From NCBI RefSeq assembly GCF_900452385.1, contig NZ_UGOA01000002.1:1-64000 (forward strand): DNA of 64,000 nucleotides, read 5' to 3'. The DNA comes from Legionella donaldsonii (GTDB taxonomy: Bacteria > Pseudomonadota > Gammaproteobacteria > Legionellales > Legionellaceae). The notes beneath the pieces are model-generated. The model saw nothing but the letters and a program-made list of their open reading frames with translations, searched no databases and was not told the origin of the DNA. A program made the position numbers and the translations under genes. How positions within the stretch are numbered: the first letter of the stretch is position 1; each line of letters starts with the position of its first letter. Of this stretch, positions 24,964 to 34,355 are shown in pieces.

Positions 24964-25407
24964 GTGAATGCACAAGAAATTACAGTCTTAAATGATTTAA
25001 AAAACGACATAAACCAATTGCTGGGATTTCATGAAGAAACACCAAGGATTAATTATGGTCCTTGTGGTGCGTTTGCCAAATTATTTTTTGATGCGTGGAA
25101 TAGCCGATTTCAGGATAAAGTGCATATTGTTTTTGTGATGGTGATATCCCATGAAGAGTGCTGGCATATTGCATTGCGCATGCCTTCAGGAGAACTTTAC
25201 GATGGTGGAATTGGTCTTCATTGTGAAGAAGTTTATGGAGATGGTTATTTATTTGAAGACATGATCGAATATGATCATGAACGTTTGGAAAAATGGTCTT
25301 ATGGTCTTGAACGTGAGTATCCACGATTTTGTCCTGACTTTAATAAAGAAGCGGTTAATTCATTAGTTATTCATCATCTAGATCGATTGAGATCTCAAGG
25401 AAGTTGA
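24964..25407 (+). CDS. Conserved hypothetical, possible papain-fold cysteine hydrolase
   Basis: 147 residues from GTG at 24964. INYGPCGAFAKLFFDAWN (about 28-45) followed by ECWHIALRMPSGELYDGGIG (about 64-83) resembles the Cys ... His ... Asp order of papain-like/NlpC-P60/transglutaminase folds: a Cys at a helix start, His in a strand, then YDGG. No family name can be assigned. It stands alone between the tRNA-editing operon and a decayed region. Confidence 0.5.
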   Translation: MNAQEITVLNDLKNDINQLLGFHEETPRINYGPCGAFAKLFFDAWNSRFQDKVHIVFVMVISHEECWHIALRMPSGELYDGGIGLHCEEVYGDGYLFEDMIEYDHERLEKWSYGLEREYPRFCPDFNKEAVNSLVIHHLDRLRSQGS

Positions 25408-25411
25408 CATA

Positions 25412-25544
25412 ATGCATTATTCATCCCAAGAAGCAATTCAAAAATTAAGTAATGAGCATTACTCAAAACTGCGTTTTTTTTTGGACTAGCACTGTTTCTT
25501 GAGAGGAAGGAGCGCAAGCCCTGATATTTGATGAGAAATTCGCT
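25412..25544 (+). pseudogene. Short decayed gene remnant
   Basis: A 25-codon frame from 25412 (MHYSSQEAIQKLSNEHYSKL) stops at TAG 25487-25489 in a run of T; shifting by one base in the T run continues the frame as GLALFLERKERK up to the stop before 25523. The sequence resembles the head of a small sigma-factor-like or similar helical protein, but the identity is a guess. It looks like a homopolymer frameshift. Confidence 0.3.
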
Positions 25545-25895
25545 ATGAAACAAGAACACCAACTGATTTATGAGCTAGAAATTTCTCTTTTAAGGTCGGA
25601 AATGAGAAAATCTATTGCGCAACTGAAACTATTGATTGCTGATGAGTTTATCGAGTATGGGGCCTCTGGTTCAATTTACAATAAGAACGACCTACTTGAT
25701 TCTCTTCCAGAAGAAGAGTCACGAAGCTATATAGTTAATGATTTTTCAGTATTGGAGGTGTCGCCCGAAGTCATGTTGACAACTTATAAGGTTACTGTTG
25801 ACTCAAAAAGCTCTTTGCGTTCTTCGCTCTGGCAATACAAACACAATCGTTGGCAAATGGTTTTTCATCAAGGCACGCCTTGCCAAGAGGAATAA
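25545..25895 (+). CDS. DUF4440/SnoaL-like (NTF2-fold) protein
   Basis: 116 residues. LELEISLLRSEMRKSI-like start, LLIADEFIEYGASGSIYNKN (about 29-48) and SSLRSSLWQYKHNRWQMVFHQGTP at the end match the DUF4440 NTF2-like pattern (DEFxExGxxGxxxxR...WxxxxxxWxxxxHQGT). NTF2-fold proteins bind small molecules or act as lyases/isomerases; no catalytic call is possible. It is cotranscribed with the array. Confidence 0.75.
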   Translation: MKQEHQLIYELEISLLRSEMRKSIAQLKLLIADEFIEYGASGSIYNKNDLLDSLPEEESRSYIVNDFSVLEVSPEVMLTTYKVTVDSKSSLRSSLWQYKHNRWQMVFHQGTPCQEE

Positions 25896-25916
25896 TTTAT
25901 TTTTACAGGTATTAAG

Positions 25917-26384
25917 ATGATAACAATAGCCTATCTAAAACATCACTCCGAATGCATTCCGGCGCTTGCTAAGATTTGGCATGAAGTATTAGGAAAAATT
26001 TGGGTTCCTGATGTGCCCATTTCACGTGTAGAAGAAAATTTAAGAAATCATTTAAACATCGAACAGTTACCGCTCACTGTTGTTGCTTTTGATGAAGACA
26101 AGCCTGTTGGGATGTGCTCTTTACGCGTGAATGATGGGATACATCCTGAATTAACTCCATGGCTAGGTTCGTTAGTGGTATCGCCAAGCCATCAAAAACA
26201 AGGCATTGCAAAACAGCTTATTCACCGAGTCAAAGAAGAGGCTGAAGCATTAGGGTTTAAAAATCTTTATCTTTTTGCTTTTGATCCTGCCATTCCAGAA
26301 TATTACAGTCGTCTTGGTTGGCGCACGATTGGCATGGACGAATTTAAAGGACATCCTGTCACCGTTATGGAGATAATGTTGTGA
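25917..26384 (+). CDS. GNAT acetyltransferase
   Basis: 155 residues. WLGSLVVSPSHQKQGIAKQLI (about 82-102) is the acetyl-CoA binding motif A, followed by LYLFAFDPAIPEYYSRLGW. Overlaps the next start (GTGA). Substrate unknown. Confidence 0.85.
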   Translation: MITIAYLKHHSECIPALAKIWHEVLGKIWVPDVPISRVEENLRNHLNIEQLPLTVVAFDEDKPVGMCSLRVNDGIHPELTPWLGSLVVSPSHQKQGIAKQLIHRVKEEAEALGFKNLYLFAFDPAIPEYYSRLGWRTIGMDEFKGHPVTVMEIML

Positions 26385-27631
26385 AGATTAGACAATTGTT
26401 TGATGCGGATTGGCATCCATGGAAAGAAATACGTTTAGAAGCTCTGACCAACTCACCAGAAAGTTTCGGCTCTTCTTATGAAGAGGAAGTGTTTATGTCC
26501 GATACTGATTTTCAAAATGGATTAAGCAAAGGGTATGTATTAGGTGCCTTTGTTGATGATTTATTAGTGTCTTGTGCTGGATTCTATACGCTTAATTCAC
26601 TTAAAACAAAACACCGTGGTGTACTTTGGGGTATGTATACTCGACTTGAATACAGAGGGAAAGGTATTGCAACAGCATTAATTCAAACCCTGATACAGCA
26701 TGCAAGAACCTGTGTCACTCAATTGCACTTAACCTGTGTAGTAAGTAATTTTGTGGCTCGCGCTTTTTATCAAAAGCAAGGGTTTCGAATTTATGGCACT
26801 GAACCTAAAGCGCTTAAAATTAATGATACCTTCTATGATGAATATTTAATGGTATTGGATTTTAAAGAGGAACCTATGAAAAAACTAGATACCTATCAGA
26901 GCCTGTGTACTGAAGTATATGATTTAAGTAAACCTAATGCACCACAAAATGAGTACTCATTCTATCGAAGCTATGCTGTAGAAGCTAAGGGCCCCATTTT
27001 AGAACCTATGTGCGGCACAGGTCGATTTTTATTACCTTTGGTTGAAGAAGGATTTGATGTTCATGGCTTTGATGCAAGTCAGCCAATGCTAGAACGATTG
27101 CATGCAAAAGCTATTAGCAAAAACCTTAAGCCAAAAGTCTGGCATGGTTTTATTGAAGATTTAAATCAATCCAATCAATATTCTTTAATTTTTATACCCA
27201 GTGGTTCATTTGGCCTCATCACAGAAAAGGCGGATATCCAAAAAGCCTTAAAAATCATTTTTGAACATATGGAAGATAAAGGACTCTTTGTATTTGAAGT
27301 AGAGACACGTCAAGCCGTGCCTAAAGAATTAGGTATATGGAGAGGCTCAAGATGGCCTAAAGAAGATGGAACACTTATAGTCTTAAGCCAATTAGCCACG
27401 CTTGATAATGATGTTTGTTACTCTATTGGCAAATATGACTTGGTTGATAACAACTGTGTAGTGCAAACAGAGGTTGAGGAATACAAAATTCGCATTTATC
27501 AAGACCCTTCTTTCTTGCGCAATTTGCTTACTGAGGTTGGTTTCAGCAATGTGCGGATGGTTAAAGGATTTGACCGAAACTCATCACCTGATGAAAAAGA
27601 CGAAAGTATTGTTTTTGAATGTAGAAAATAA
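26381..27631 (+). CDS. Fusion of GNAT acetyltransferase and SAM-dependent methyltransferase
   Basis: 416 residues from GTG overlapping the previous stop. Residues 1-160 are a GNAT domain (GVLWGMYTRLEYRGKGIATA, ARAFYQKQGFRIYG). Residues 165-416 are a class I methyltransferase (GPILEPMCGTGRFLLPLVEE, HGFDASQPMLERL). The join at MKKLDTYQ (26875) still has AAAGAGGAACCT in front of an ATG, so the two were probably separate genes whose stop codon was lost, and the methyltransferase could still be made alone. Substrates unknown. Confidence 0.8.
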   Translation: MKIRQLFDADWHPWKEIRLEALTNSPESFGSSYEEEVFMSDTDFQNGLSKGYVLGAFVDDLLVSCAGFYTLNSLKTKHRGVLWGMYTRLEYRGKGIATALIQTLIQHARTCVTQLHLTCVVSNFVARAFYQKQGFRIYGTEPKALKINDTFYDEYLMVLDFKEEPMKKLDTYQSLCTEVYDLSKPNAPQNEYSFYRSYAVEAKGPILEPMCGTGRFLLPLVEEGFDVHGFDASQPMLERLHAKAISKNLKPKVWHGFIEDLNQSNQYSLIFIPSGSFGLITEKADIQKALKIIFEHMEDKGLFVFEVETRQAVPKELGIWRGSRWPKEDGTLIVLSQLATLDNDVCYSIGKYDLVDNNCVVQTEVEEYKIRIYQDPSFLRNLLTEVGFSNVRMVKGFDRNSSPDEKDESIVFECRK

Positions 27632-27643
27632 TTGAGGATAAAA

Positions 27644-28537
27644 ATGAATATTCTATGTCCAACACCACTGCAAAAAGGAGACACCGTCGGGATTATCTCA
27701 CCGTCGAGCCCTATTATGGAACAGGATATAGAAGCGGGAGTGCATTTATTAAAGTCGCATGGATTTAAGGTAAAGTATGCAAAGCATATGCTTGCATCAG
27801 AACGATTTTTAGCGGGAAAAGACAGTGATCGTGCAAATGATGTGATGGATTTCTTTAAAGATTCTGAAGTGAAAGCAATTATTGCAACCCGAGGCGGACA
27901 AGGTTCACAACGTCTTTTACCTTTTTTGGACTATGAATTAATTCAGAGAAATCCAAAACAATTATACGGGTTTAGTGATACCACCGCGTTGCAATTAGGC
28001 CTATTTAAAAACAGTGGCTTAGTAAGTTATACAGGATTTACTTTGACTATTCATTTGAGTAACCAGGTTAAAAAAACATTACTTTCCTCTTTATTAGGCC
28101 AAGAGTACATGATTTCCAAAGGAATAAAGGTTCATGCAGGTGTTAGTCGAGGTCCTTTACTTGGTGGAAATTTAACTCTGATGACTAATTTAATGGGCAC
28201 ACCTTATCTACCTAGTTTTAAAGAAAGTATTTTGTTAGTAGAAGACGTTGGTGTCGAGCCCTATAATATTGATGGCATGCTCTCCCAACTAGATTTAGCA
28301 GGAATTTTTGATGAAGTTTCTGGCGTTATTTTTGGTACATTTGAACACTGTAAAAGTAAGAAATCGAATCAGTACGATGGTACGGTAGAAGATGTAATCA
28401 ATGAATGGGCTTCAAAAATAAAAGTACCTTGCATTAAAGAGTTTCCCTATGGGCACGGTAAGCAAAATTGCATTCTTCCAATTGGCAAAGTAGTTACTTT
28501 AGATGCAGATAATACTTGCGTTACAATTCAAATTTAA
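27644..28537 (+). CDS. LD-carboxypeptidase (peptidase S66, LdcA/MccF type)
   Basis: About 297 residues from ATG at 27644 with TTGAGGATAAAA upstream. Catalytic triad positions are visible: YGFSDTTALQ (nucleophilic Ser), LLVEDVGVEPYNIDGML (Glu) and FPYGHGKQN (His). Members cleave murein tetrapeptides during recycling, or self-immunity substrates such as microcin C (MccF). The array context of modification enzymes makes the resistance-type MccF role as plausible as murein recycling. Confidence 0.88.
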   Translation: MNILCPTPLQKGDTVGIISPSSPIMEQDIEAGVHLLKSHGFKVKYAKHMLASERFLAGKDSDRANDVMDFFKDSEVKAIIATRGGQGSQRLLPFLDYELIQRNPKQLYGFSDTTALQLGLFKNSGLVSYTGFTLTIHLSNQVKKTLLSSLLGQEYMISKGIKVHAGVSRGPLLGGNLTLMTNLMGTPYLPSFKESILLVEDVGVEPYNIDGMLSQLDLAGIFDEVSGVIFGTFEHCKSKKSNQYDGTVEDVINEWASKIKVPCIKEFPYGHGKQNCILPIGKVVTLDADNTCVTIQI

Positions 28538-28584
28538 AAAAAATAACTACTACTGATGAGAACATTGTTTTAATAGAGGCATAA

Positions 28585-28971
28585 ATGAGTACACAAGAAA
28601 TACCCAAAGAGTATCAACATATCTCTCCAGCAGGTGCTGAAGTTCGATTGCTGATGAATAATCATTTAGGTGGAATGGCTCACTGTACTTTAAAGGTGGG
28701 AACAATTTCCAAAGCAGTTCGTCATAAAACTGTATCTGAATTTTGGCATATCCTTTCTGGGGAAGGAGCTATTTGGCGTAAGTTGAACGATGAAGAGAGC
28801 ATTACTCCTTTATCTGCTGAAGTCAGCATCGATATTCCCTTGGGAACACATTTTCAATATCGAAGTGATGCAGCAGATTTGGTGTTTATTTGCGTTACTA
28901 TGCCACCTTGGTCAGGCAGTGATGAGGCAAGTTATATAGAGCATGGTGCCTGGCCTCCTACAGTGGAATAA
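28585..28971 (+). CDS. Cupin-domain protein
   Basis: 128 residues. Strands around MAHCTLKVGTISKAVRHKT and SEFWHILSGEGAIWRKLNDE are a cupin motif 1 (metal ligands partly replaced: RHKTVSEFWH), with IPLGTHFQYRSD as motif 2. Single-domain cupins are often isomerases or ligand-binding proteins. It is followed 5 bases later by a GNAT-cupin fusion. Confidence 0.7.
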   Translation: MSTQEIPKEYQHISPAGAEVRLLMNNHLGGMAHCTLKVGTISKAVRHKTVSEFWHILSGEGAIWRKLNDEESITPLSAEVSIDIPLGTHFQYRSDAADLVFICVTMPPWSGSDEASYIEHGAWPPTVE

Positions 28972-28976
28972 ATGAG

Positions 28977-29834
28977 ATGACTTTAAAATTATCGTTTTTA
29001 GAAAATCCAAACCCTGATGATGTTCAAATATTAACGAATGGGGTTAAGGAGTACGCCAAACAACAAAGAGGATTCGAATCCTTAGATTTCTTTGCATGCT
29101 TTATTCGCGATGCAGATAATAGCATTATTGGTGGTTGTAGTGGTGGAACCCTCTATGGAGGTCTTCATGTTGATAATCTTTGGGTGGGTGAGTCCATCAG
29201 ACATCAAGGATGGGGAACGAAGCTCCTGCAAGCGGCATTGAGGTATGGTAATGAAAAAGGTTGTGCTTTTGCAACAGTTAATACTATGGATTGGGAAGCA
29301 ATAGAATTTTATAAAAAATTAAGATTTGAACTTGAGTTTGAACGGCATGGGTTTCAGAAAAACTCTATATTCTATTTTTTGCGGAAAGAATTTCAGGCAA
29401 AAAGAGAAATCGGACTCTTAAATGGTGATTCAGTCTCGAGCTTAAGTCAAAAACCAAAACTGCCTGTATCAGAATCTGTGGTTAGAGAAGAGGTTGTTTC
29501 AAAAAACAATGCGCCTTATTTTAAGTGGGGACAAGGTTCTGATGGATGGTGGTTAAAAAATGATGGTCAGTTTAGTGTTATTTATGAAACGATGCCTGCA
29601 GGAAGTTGCGAGGTAAAGCATTATCATCAGGAAACAGAACAATTTTTTTATTGTTTGCAAGGGCAATTGGTTATTGAGTTTGAAAATGATGAACAAGTGT
29701 TACAGGAACAGGAAGGAATAAATATTAAAGCAGGGGCAATCCATAAAGTGAAAAACAGTTCCGGAAATTTGGTTTCTTTTTTGGTGATTTCATCTCCTAA
29801 TCTAATCGGGGATAGAGTCAATCTGGAGTCATAA
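28977..29834 (+). CDS. Fusion of GNAT acetyltransferase and cupin
   Basis: 285 residues. The N-terminal GNAT (about 1-140) has GGLHVDNLWVGESIRHQGWGTKLL and WEAIEFYKKLRFE. The C-terminal cupin (about 180-275) has AGSCEVKHYHQETEQFFYCL (full HxH...E metal site) and IKAGAIHKVKNSS. A linker of about 35 residues joins them. No precedent is recalled; the cupin could sense or bind the acetylation substrate. Confidence 0.8.
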   Translation: MTLKLSFLENPNPDDVQILTNGVKEYAKQQRGFESLDFFACFIRDADNSIIGGCSGGTLYGGLHVDNLWVGESIRHQGWGTKLLQAALRYGNEKGCAFATVNTMDWEAIEFYKKLRFELEFERHGFQKNSIFYFLRKEFQAKREIGLLNGDSVSSLSQKPKLPVSESVVREEVVSKNNAPYFKWGQGSDGWWLKNDGQFSVIYETMPAGSCEVKHYHQETEQFFYCLQGQLVIEFENDEQVLQEQEGINIKAGAIHKVKNSSGNLVSFLVISSPNLIGDRVNLES

Positions 29835-29835
29835 A

Positions 29836-30288
29836 GTGTCTTCTGAACTGATTATCCGCAAAGCATTAATTGATGATGTTCAACATCTTCACCCTTTAAT
29901 GGAGCAATTGGGTTATCCGCAATCGCCTGAAGAGTTGCAAAGGTGACTTGAGCTATTTACCAGTGAACTTCATTACGGTGTTTTTCTTGCGGAAATTGCA
30001 GGAAAAGTTGTTGGTTGGATTGCTTGGTCTAAGAGTTATCTTTTTGTTTCCGAAACAACAAGATTTCATATTGAAGGCCTTGTAGTCGACCAAGGATATC
30101 GTAATCAAGGAATAGGTAAAAAGCTTATGATTACTGTTGAAGAATTTGCCAGGAAGTTTAGTCCCTGTATCATTGATTTGACATCGGGGCTTAGGCGAGC
30201 CAAAGAGGGCTCCCATGATTTTTACAAATCGCTTGGATATCAGAATGAAGGCCATATGGCGAAACTGTATTTAAGGAAAATGCTGTGA
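29836..30288 (+). pseudogene. GNAT acetyltransferase with in-frame TGA
   Basis: From GTG at 29836 the frame reads SSELIIRKALIDDVQHLHPL, then AGG TGA at 29944-29946, then continues without further stops through GLVVDQGYRNQGIGKKLM (motif A) and SHDFYKSLGYQNEGHM to TGA at 30286. A single CGA-to-TGA change would account for the break. The stop overlaps the start of the next gene. The domain is otherwise intact, so the loss is recent, or readthrough could give some product. Confidence 0.8.
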
Positions 30289-31322
30289 ATATCAAAGAAT
30301 TACACTCTACTTTAAAAGTTGAGACAGCAACATTAGATGATTATCCGACCATCCAAAACATGGCACGATTTTATGTATATGAGCTCTCGCGTGACTGTGG
30401 TTTTATTTCAGATGATTGGGCTTTGCCTTCCGATGGTCTGTATGAGAGCTTTGACTTTAAAAATTACTTTGAAGAGCCGGAAAGAAAAGCCTTTCTGATT
30501 AATGTGGGTAATGAATTAGCAGGTTTTGCCCTATTAAATCAAGAAGGAATTTACCCGGATACTGCATGGAATATGGGCGAGTTTTTTATTACTGCTAAGT
30601 TTCAAGGTAAAGGTTTAGGTTATTTAGTTTCCTCTGAATTATGGAAAATGCATCCAGGCTTATGGGAGGTTTCTGTGATTCCAGAAAATAAGCGAGGGCT
30701 TAGTTTTTGGCGCAAAACTATTTCAAAAATTACAATGGGCAATTTCCAGGAAGAAATTAAAACAATCAATTATGATCCGCATCAACCACAACGAGTTATT
30801 TTTCGTTTTGATAGTACAGCACATGAATGCAGCAAGCCTTTAGAAAGCAAGAAAGAATATCAAATCCAATTTGTTGATGAACTTGATGAGGCCACAGAAA
30901 AACGAATGACTAAAGGATTCATTGCCTATGAAGCCCAACATGGTATTGATGTTAATTATCGACGTTTTTCAGTGACCATTTCTGCTGCCCAAGGAGAGGT
31001 TTTTGGAGTGATTAATGCCTATACAGCATTTTCTGAAATTTATGTAGATGATATTTGGGTGGACAGTACTCATCGTGGTAAAGGGTATGGCAGGCAGTTA
31101 TTGCTTGCTCTTGAACATCACTTCAAAGGTCAGGGCTTTAATAATATCAATTTGGTGACCAGTGCTTTTCAAGCTCCAGAGTTTTATAAGAAGTGCGGTT
31201 TCATAGCAGAATTTACCAGAATCAATAAAAAAAATCCCAAGTTAAGCAAAACCTTTTTTGTTAAATTTTTTAACGAAGAGTCAGAGACACAAGGCATTCT
31301 TAAGGCGACTCATAGTGAATAG
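30285..31322 (+). CDS. Tandem GNAT-GNAT acetyltransferase
   Basis: 345 residues from GTG overlapping the pseudogene stop. Residues about 10-185 are one GNAT domain (NMGEFFITAKFQGKGLGYLV; LWEVSVIPENKRGLSFWRK). Residues about 195-335 are a second (EIYVDDIWVDSTHRGKGYGR; SAFQAPEFYKKCGF). Two-domain GNATs include mycothiol synthase and some antibiotic-modifying enzymes; no specific role is assigned. Confidence 0.8.
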   Translation: MNIKELHSTLKVETATLDDYPTIQNMARFYVYELSRDCGFISDDWALPSDGLYESFDFKNYFEEPERKAFLINVGNELAGFALLNQEGIYPDTAWNMGEFFITAKFQGKGLGYLVSSELWKMHPGLWEVSVIPENKRGLSFWRKTISKITMGNFQEEIKTINYDPHQPQRVIFRFDSTAHECSKPLESKKEYQIQFVDELDEATEKRMTKGFIAYEAQHGIDVNYRRFSVTISAAQGEVFGVINAYTAFSEIYVDDIWVDSTHRGKGYGRQLLLALEHHFKGQGFNNINLVTSAFQAPEFYKKCGFIAEFTRINKKNPKLSKTFFVKFFNEESETQGILKATHSE

Positions 31323-32328
31323 AAGTCAACTAGAAACAATCTGTAAAAAATTAAAGATGAACCAACTTTTTGACTTGCCTCAAAGAGTCTATGGCGGTCT
31401 TTTACATAAAATGTGGTGTCTGAAGTGCAATGGCTCGCCGTTTGCTGTAAAACAACTCAATAGCAGCATCCAATTGACTGAAAAAGTTAAATTCCAATAT
31501 GAATTGACAGAAGAGATAGCTTTCCAATTTTCCCAGCGTACTTTTCCCGCAGTTCATGCTCTAAAATTAGAAAATAATTACTTAATTCTTTCAGAAGATG
31601 AGGCCTTTCTTGTTTATCCTTGGATAACAGCAAAAGCATTGGATAAAGACGCTATATCTGAGATGCATGCTCTTAAAATAGCCACTCTTTTGGCTAAAAT
31701 TCATCGTATTAATCTTAATATTCCCCAGCTAAGTGCTCAAGAATTTGATATTCATCCCAATGAAAAAATTAGTGTGTTAATAGACCAGTCAGCAAGCAAA
31801 AATTTGGTGTTTAAGGAGCAATTAAAAAGGAATCAACGAGTAATAATTGAGCTTAACGATATCTATCAAAAAGCAATACCTATTCTACAAAGTAGTAGTG
31901 TAGTAAGCCATGGTGATTTGGATCAAAAAAATGTTTTATGGGATAAAAATGCTACTCCATTTCTCATTGATTGGGAGTCTGCGCGAAAACTTAATCCCAC
32001 TTATGAAATAGTCAATTGTGCTCTTGATTGGAGTGGAATTACTACTCCGCTGTTTAATAAAACTTTATTTATAAAAATGCTAAAAACATATGCGTCTTCT
32101 GGAATAACAATAAATCAGGATCATTTGGAAGCTGCTTTTTATGGTGTTCTTGGCAATTGGATCAATTGGCTAGTATATAATATAAACCGTTCTTTTAGTT
32201 CTGATAAAGAGCAGCAGGACATTGGTATTGAGCAGGTGCTTCAGGTTTTACCTACTATTATTCAAGTCAAGGCAAGTATTCCAGAATTAACTCAATTAGT
32301 AACACATGAATTAGGAATAACCTTTTAA
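31315..32328 (+). CDS. APH/choline-kinase-like phosphotransferase
   Basis: About 337 residues from GTG at 31315, which overlaps the preceding stop; an open frame continues upstream to 31258. SSVVSHGDLDQKNVLWDKNA (about 195-214) is the Brenner motif HGDxxxxN and PFLIDWESARKLNPTYEIVN the metal-binding D. Substrate unknown; possibly small-molecule or antibiotic phosphorylation. Confidence 0.78.
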   Translation: MNRSQLETICKKLKMNQLFDLPQRVYGGLLHKMWCLKCNGSPFAVKQLNSSIQLTEKVKFQYELTEEIAFQFSQRTFPAVHALKLENNYLILSEDEAFLVYPWITAKALDKDAISEMHALKIATLLAKIHRINLNIPQLSAQEFDIHPNEKISVLIDQSASKNLVFKEQLKRNQRVIIELNDIYQKAIPILQSSSVVSHGDLDQKNVLWDKNATPFLIDWESARKLNPTYEIVNCALDWSGITTPLFNKTLFIKMLKTYASSGITINQDHLEAAFYGVLGNWINWLVYNINRSFSSDKEQQDIGIEQVLQVLPTIIQVKASIPELTQLVTHELGITF

Positions 32329-32388
32329 CTTTCGCCAACTTTGATTACCATACTGCACGAAAGTAACTTAAGTTTCAAGGAATGCTTC

Positions 32389-33186
32389 ATGACGAACATC
32401 AACAATAATAAAGCTGCATTAGTGACCGGAGCCAGCCATGGAATTGGTCTTGAACTTGCTAAAATTCTTTTAGGTGACGGCTGGGTTGTCTATGGAACAG
32501 GACGGGATGTGAGCAGTTTAGAGGATACTAAAGCGCTATTTCCTCGTTTTGTTCCCATTCAATCGGATTTTACTCGCAATAGTGATATTGAACAGGTTGC
32601 TAAAATTATTAATGATTCTGGAATATCGCTTCATCTTTTAGTTCAAAATGCAGGAATGAAAAGTCCTCCACGTCCATTAACCGAATATGATTGTGACAGT
32701 ATTGATGAAGTGTTTCAGGTTAATTTATTAGCTCCAATGAAACTTACGGCACTACTTGCGGTACGGATGCCTGAGAAGGCTCGGATTTTATTTGTTACAT
32801 CAAGAGCAGCTACTCTGAAACTTAAAGAAAGTTCAACATACTGTGCCAGCAAAGCGGGTTTGGATGAAGTAACTGCTATTGTGAGAAAAGAGTTAGCAGA
32901 GAAAAATATTGGTGTGTCTTGTGTTATTCCAGGGGAAGTGGATACAAGAATTCAAAAAATTTTAAGAGAAACAACTTCATTTCATTTACATAAAATGTTT
33001 GATGAAGCTTATCAGTCCGGTCAATTAATAAGCCCGGAAACTTGCGCGGAATTCCTTAAATGGTTTCTTTGCGACTTATCTTTTGATGAATTTAAGCAAA
33101 GCAATATGCCTGTTTCCATCTATGAAGAATGGCATCATCCATTTTGGCTTAAAGATAGGAATCAGTTACCTCCTTTTCCTTTCTAA
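32389..33186 (+). CDS. Short-chain dehydrogenase/reductase (SDR)
   Basis: 265 residues from ATG at 32389 with AAGGAATG upstream. NAD(P) motif ALVTGASHGIGLELAKIL (about 9-26), LVQNAGM (NAG motif) and the catalytic S...Y..K in ILFVTSRAATLKLKESSTYCASKAG. A classical SDR of unknown substrate, closing the plus-strand part of the array. Confidence 0.88.
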   Translation: MTNINNNKAALVTGASHGIGLELAKILLGDGWVVYGTGRDVSSLEDTKALFPRFVPIQSDFTRNSDIEQVAKIINDSGISLHLLVQNAGMKSPPRPLTEYDCDSIDEVFQVNLLAPMKLTALLAVRMPEKARILFVTSRAATLKLKESSTYCASKAGLDEVTAIVRKELAEKNIGVSCVIPGEVDTRIQKILRETTSFHLHKMFDEAYQSGQLISPETCAEFLKWFLCDLSFDEFKQSNMPVSIYEEWHHPFWLKDRNQLPPFPF

Positions 33187-33307
33187 TTTGTTTATGAACT
33201 TTTACGAGCATTTCCAATAAAAGTTTAACTTTGGAGAATAGATGCTTCGTTTGTTCTGTTCTTTTTTCAAGGCATACTCTCTTATGGGGGATATGTCCCC
33301 ACTCTTT

Positions 33308-33552
33308 CTATAATTGTTTCCTCAAATAGATCCGATCATGCCCCTCTAAATAATTTTTAATTGTCCCTAAATGCTGATAGCCTTGTTTTAAATAAAATCT
33401 TTCTGCCTGAAAAGAAAAAGTATTTAATGTTGATGCTGGAATTCCTCGTTTAATTGCTTCGGCTTCAACGCTGTGCAATAGTTCAGCACCGATACCAAGG
33501 CCACGGTATTCTTCCTTAACCCAGAGGACATCAACGTATATTGAGCAGCATC
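33308..33552 (-). pseudogene. C-terminal fragment of a GNAT acetyltransferase
   Basis: On the minus strand the frame IYVDVLWVKEEYRGLGIGAE then FSFQAERFYLKQGYQHLG and ending in TAG (33310-33308) is the C-terminal half of a GNAT protein. The N-terminal part is missing: an in-frame stop and unrelated sequence occur just above 33552, next to the end of the WYL regulator gene. The 33187-33307 stretch holds nothing recognisable. Confidence 0.75.
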
Positions 33553-33554
33553 AT

Positions 33555-34247
33555 TCAATAGGATGGGGGAATATTATGCAGGGTACGCCATTTCTTTAAA
33601 AGGGATTGCCGCGTTGAAGAATATTTTTGCTCTTTAATGGATAATTGAAGAATTCTATCGGTCCTGAAGTGGCGAAAATCCTGCCTTAATTCACACCAAG
33701 CCACCATAAGATGCACTTCATCAAAAAAACCGAGCGCGATAGGCCAGAGTATTCGTGTCGAATGATTGTTTTGTAGATCTTGATATTCTACTTCCATCTT
33801 TCGCTCTAAACGTATTGCTTTGCGAATGAGAATAAGATCACTATCCTTACTTTCAATACATTTTCCTGGAGGGACTAACAGCCCCGAAGCTTCCAGTTGC
33901 CGTTTTAAATCAGAAGGCAAAACTGCTGAAATTTTTGCAAGCACATTTTGAGCAGCAGTTTTAAGTTGAGTATCTGCTCGTTGTGCAACCCAACGTGATC
34001 CTAATACCATTGCTTCAATTTCATCATCTGAAAACATTAAAGGAGGTAACATAAATCCAGGTTTTAGCACATAACCGACACCGGGCTCACCTTCGATTGG
34101 CGCGCCAAAGGATTGTAAGGTTATTATATCTCGGTAAAGAGTTCGTAGGCTCACGCCTAATTCTTCTGAAAGATTTTTGCCACTAACGGGTAATCGATGA
34201 CGTCGTAATAATTGAATTAAATCAAATAAACGTTCAGTTCGGGACAT
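33555..34247 (-). CDS. YafY-type transcriptional regulator (HTH + WYL)
   Basis: 230 residues. N-terminal HTH_11 (RLFDLIQLLRRHRLPVSGKN; GVSLRTLYRDIITLQSFGAP, about 6-50) followed by a WYL domain (about 135-215). These regulators bind ligands or nucleic acid through WYL and are common repressors near oxidoreductase and defence genes. Likely targets are neighbours, unproven. Confidence 0.85.
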   Translation of the reverse strand: MSRTERLFDLIQLLRRHRLPVSGKNLSEELGVSLRTLYRDIITLQSFGAPIEGEPGVGYVLKPGFMLPPLMFSDDEIEAMVLGSRWVAQRADTQLKTAAQNVLAKISAVLPSDLKRQLEASGLLVPPGKCIESKDSDLILIRKAIRLERKMEVEYQDLQNNHSTRILWPIALGFFDEVHLMVAWCELRQDFRHFRTDRILQLSIKEQKYSSTRQSLLKKWRTLHNIPPSY

Positions 34248-34355
34248 GTTGTACTAATTACTGCTGCCAAATTATGTCAGTAGTATATCATGAATGCTCA
34301 TAGAAATACGAAGTCGCTTATTTTGGTTATTACTAATGACAACGAATTTTTTGGG

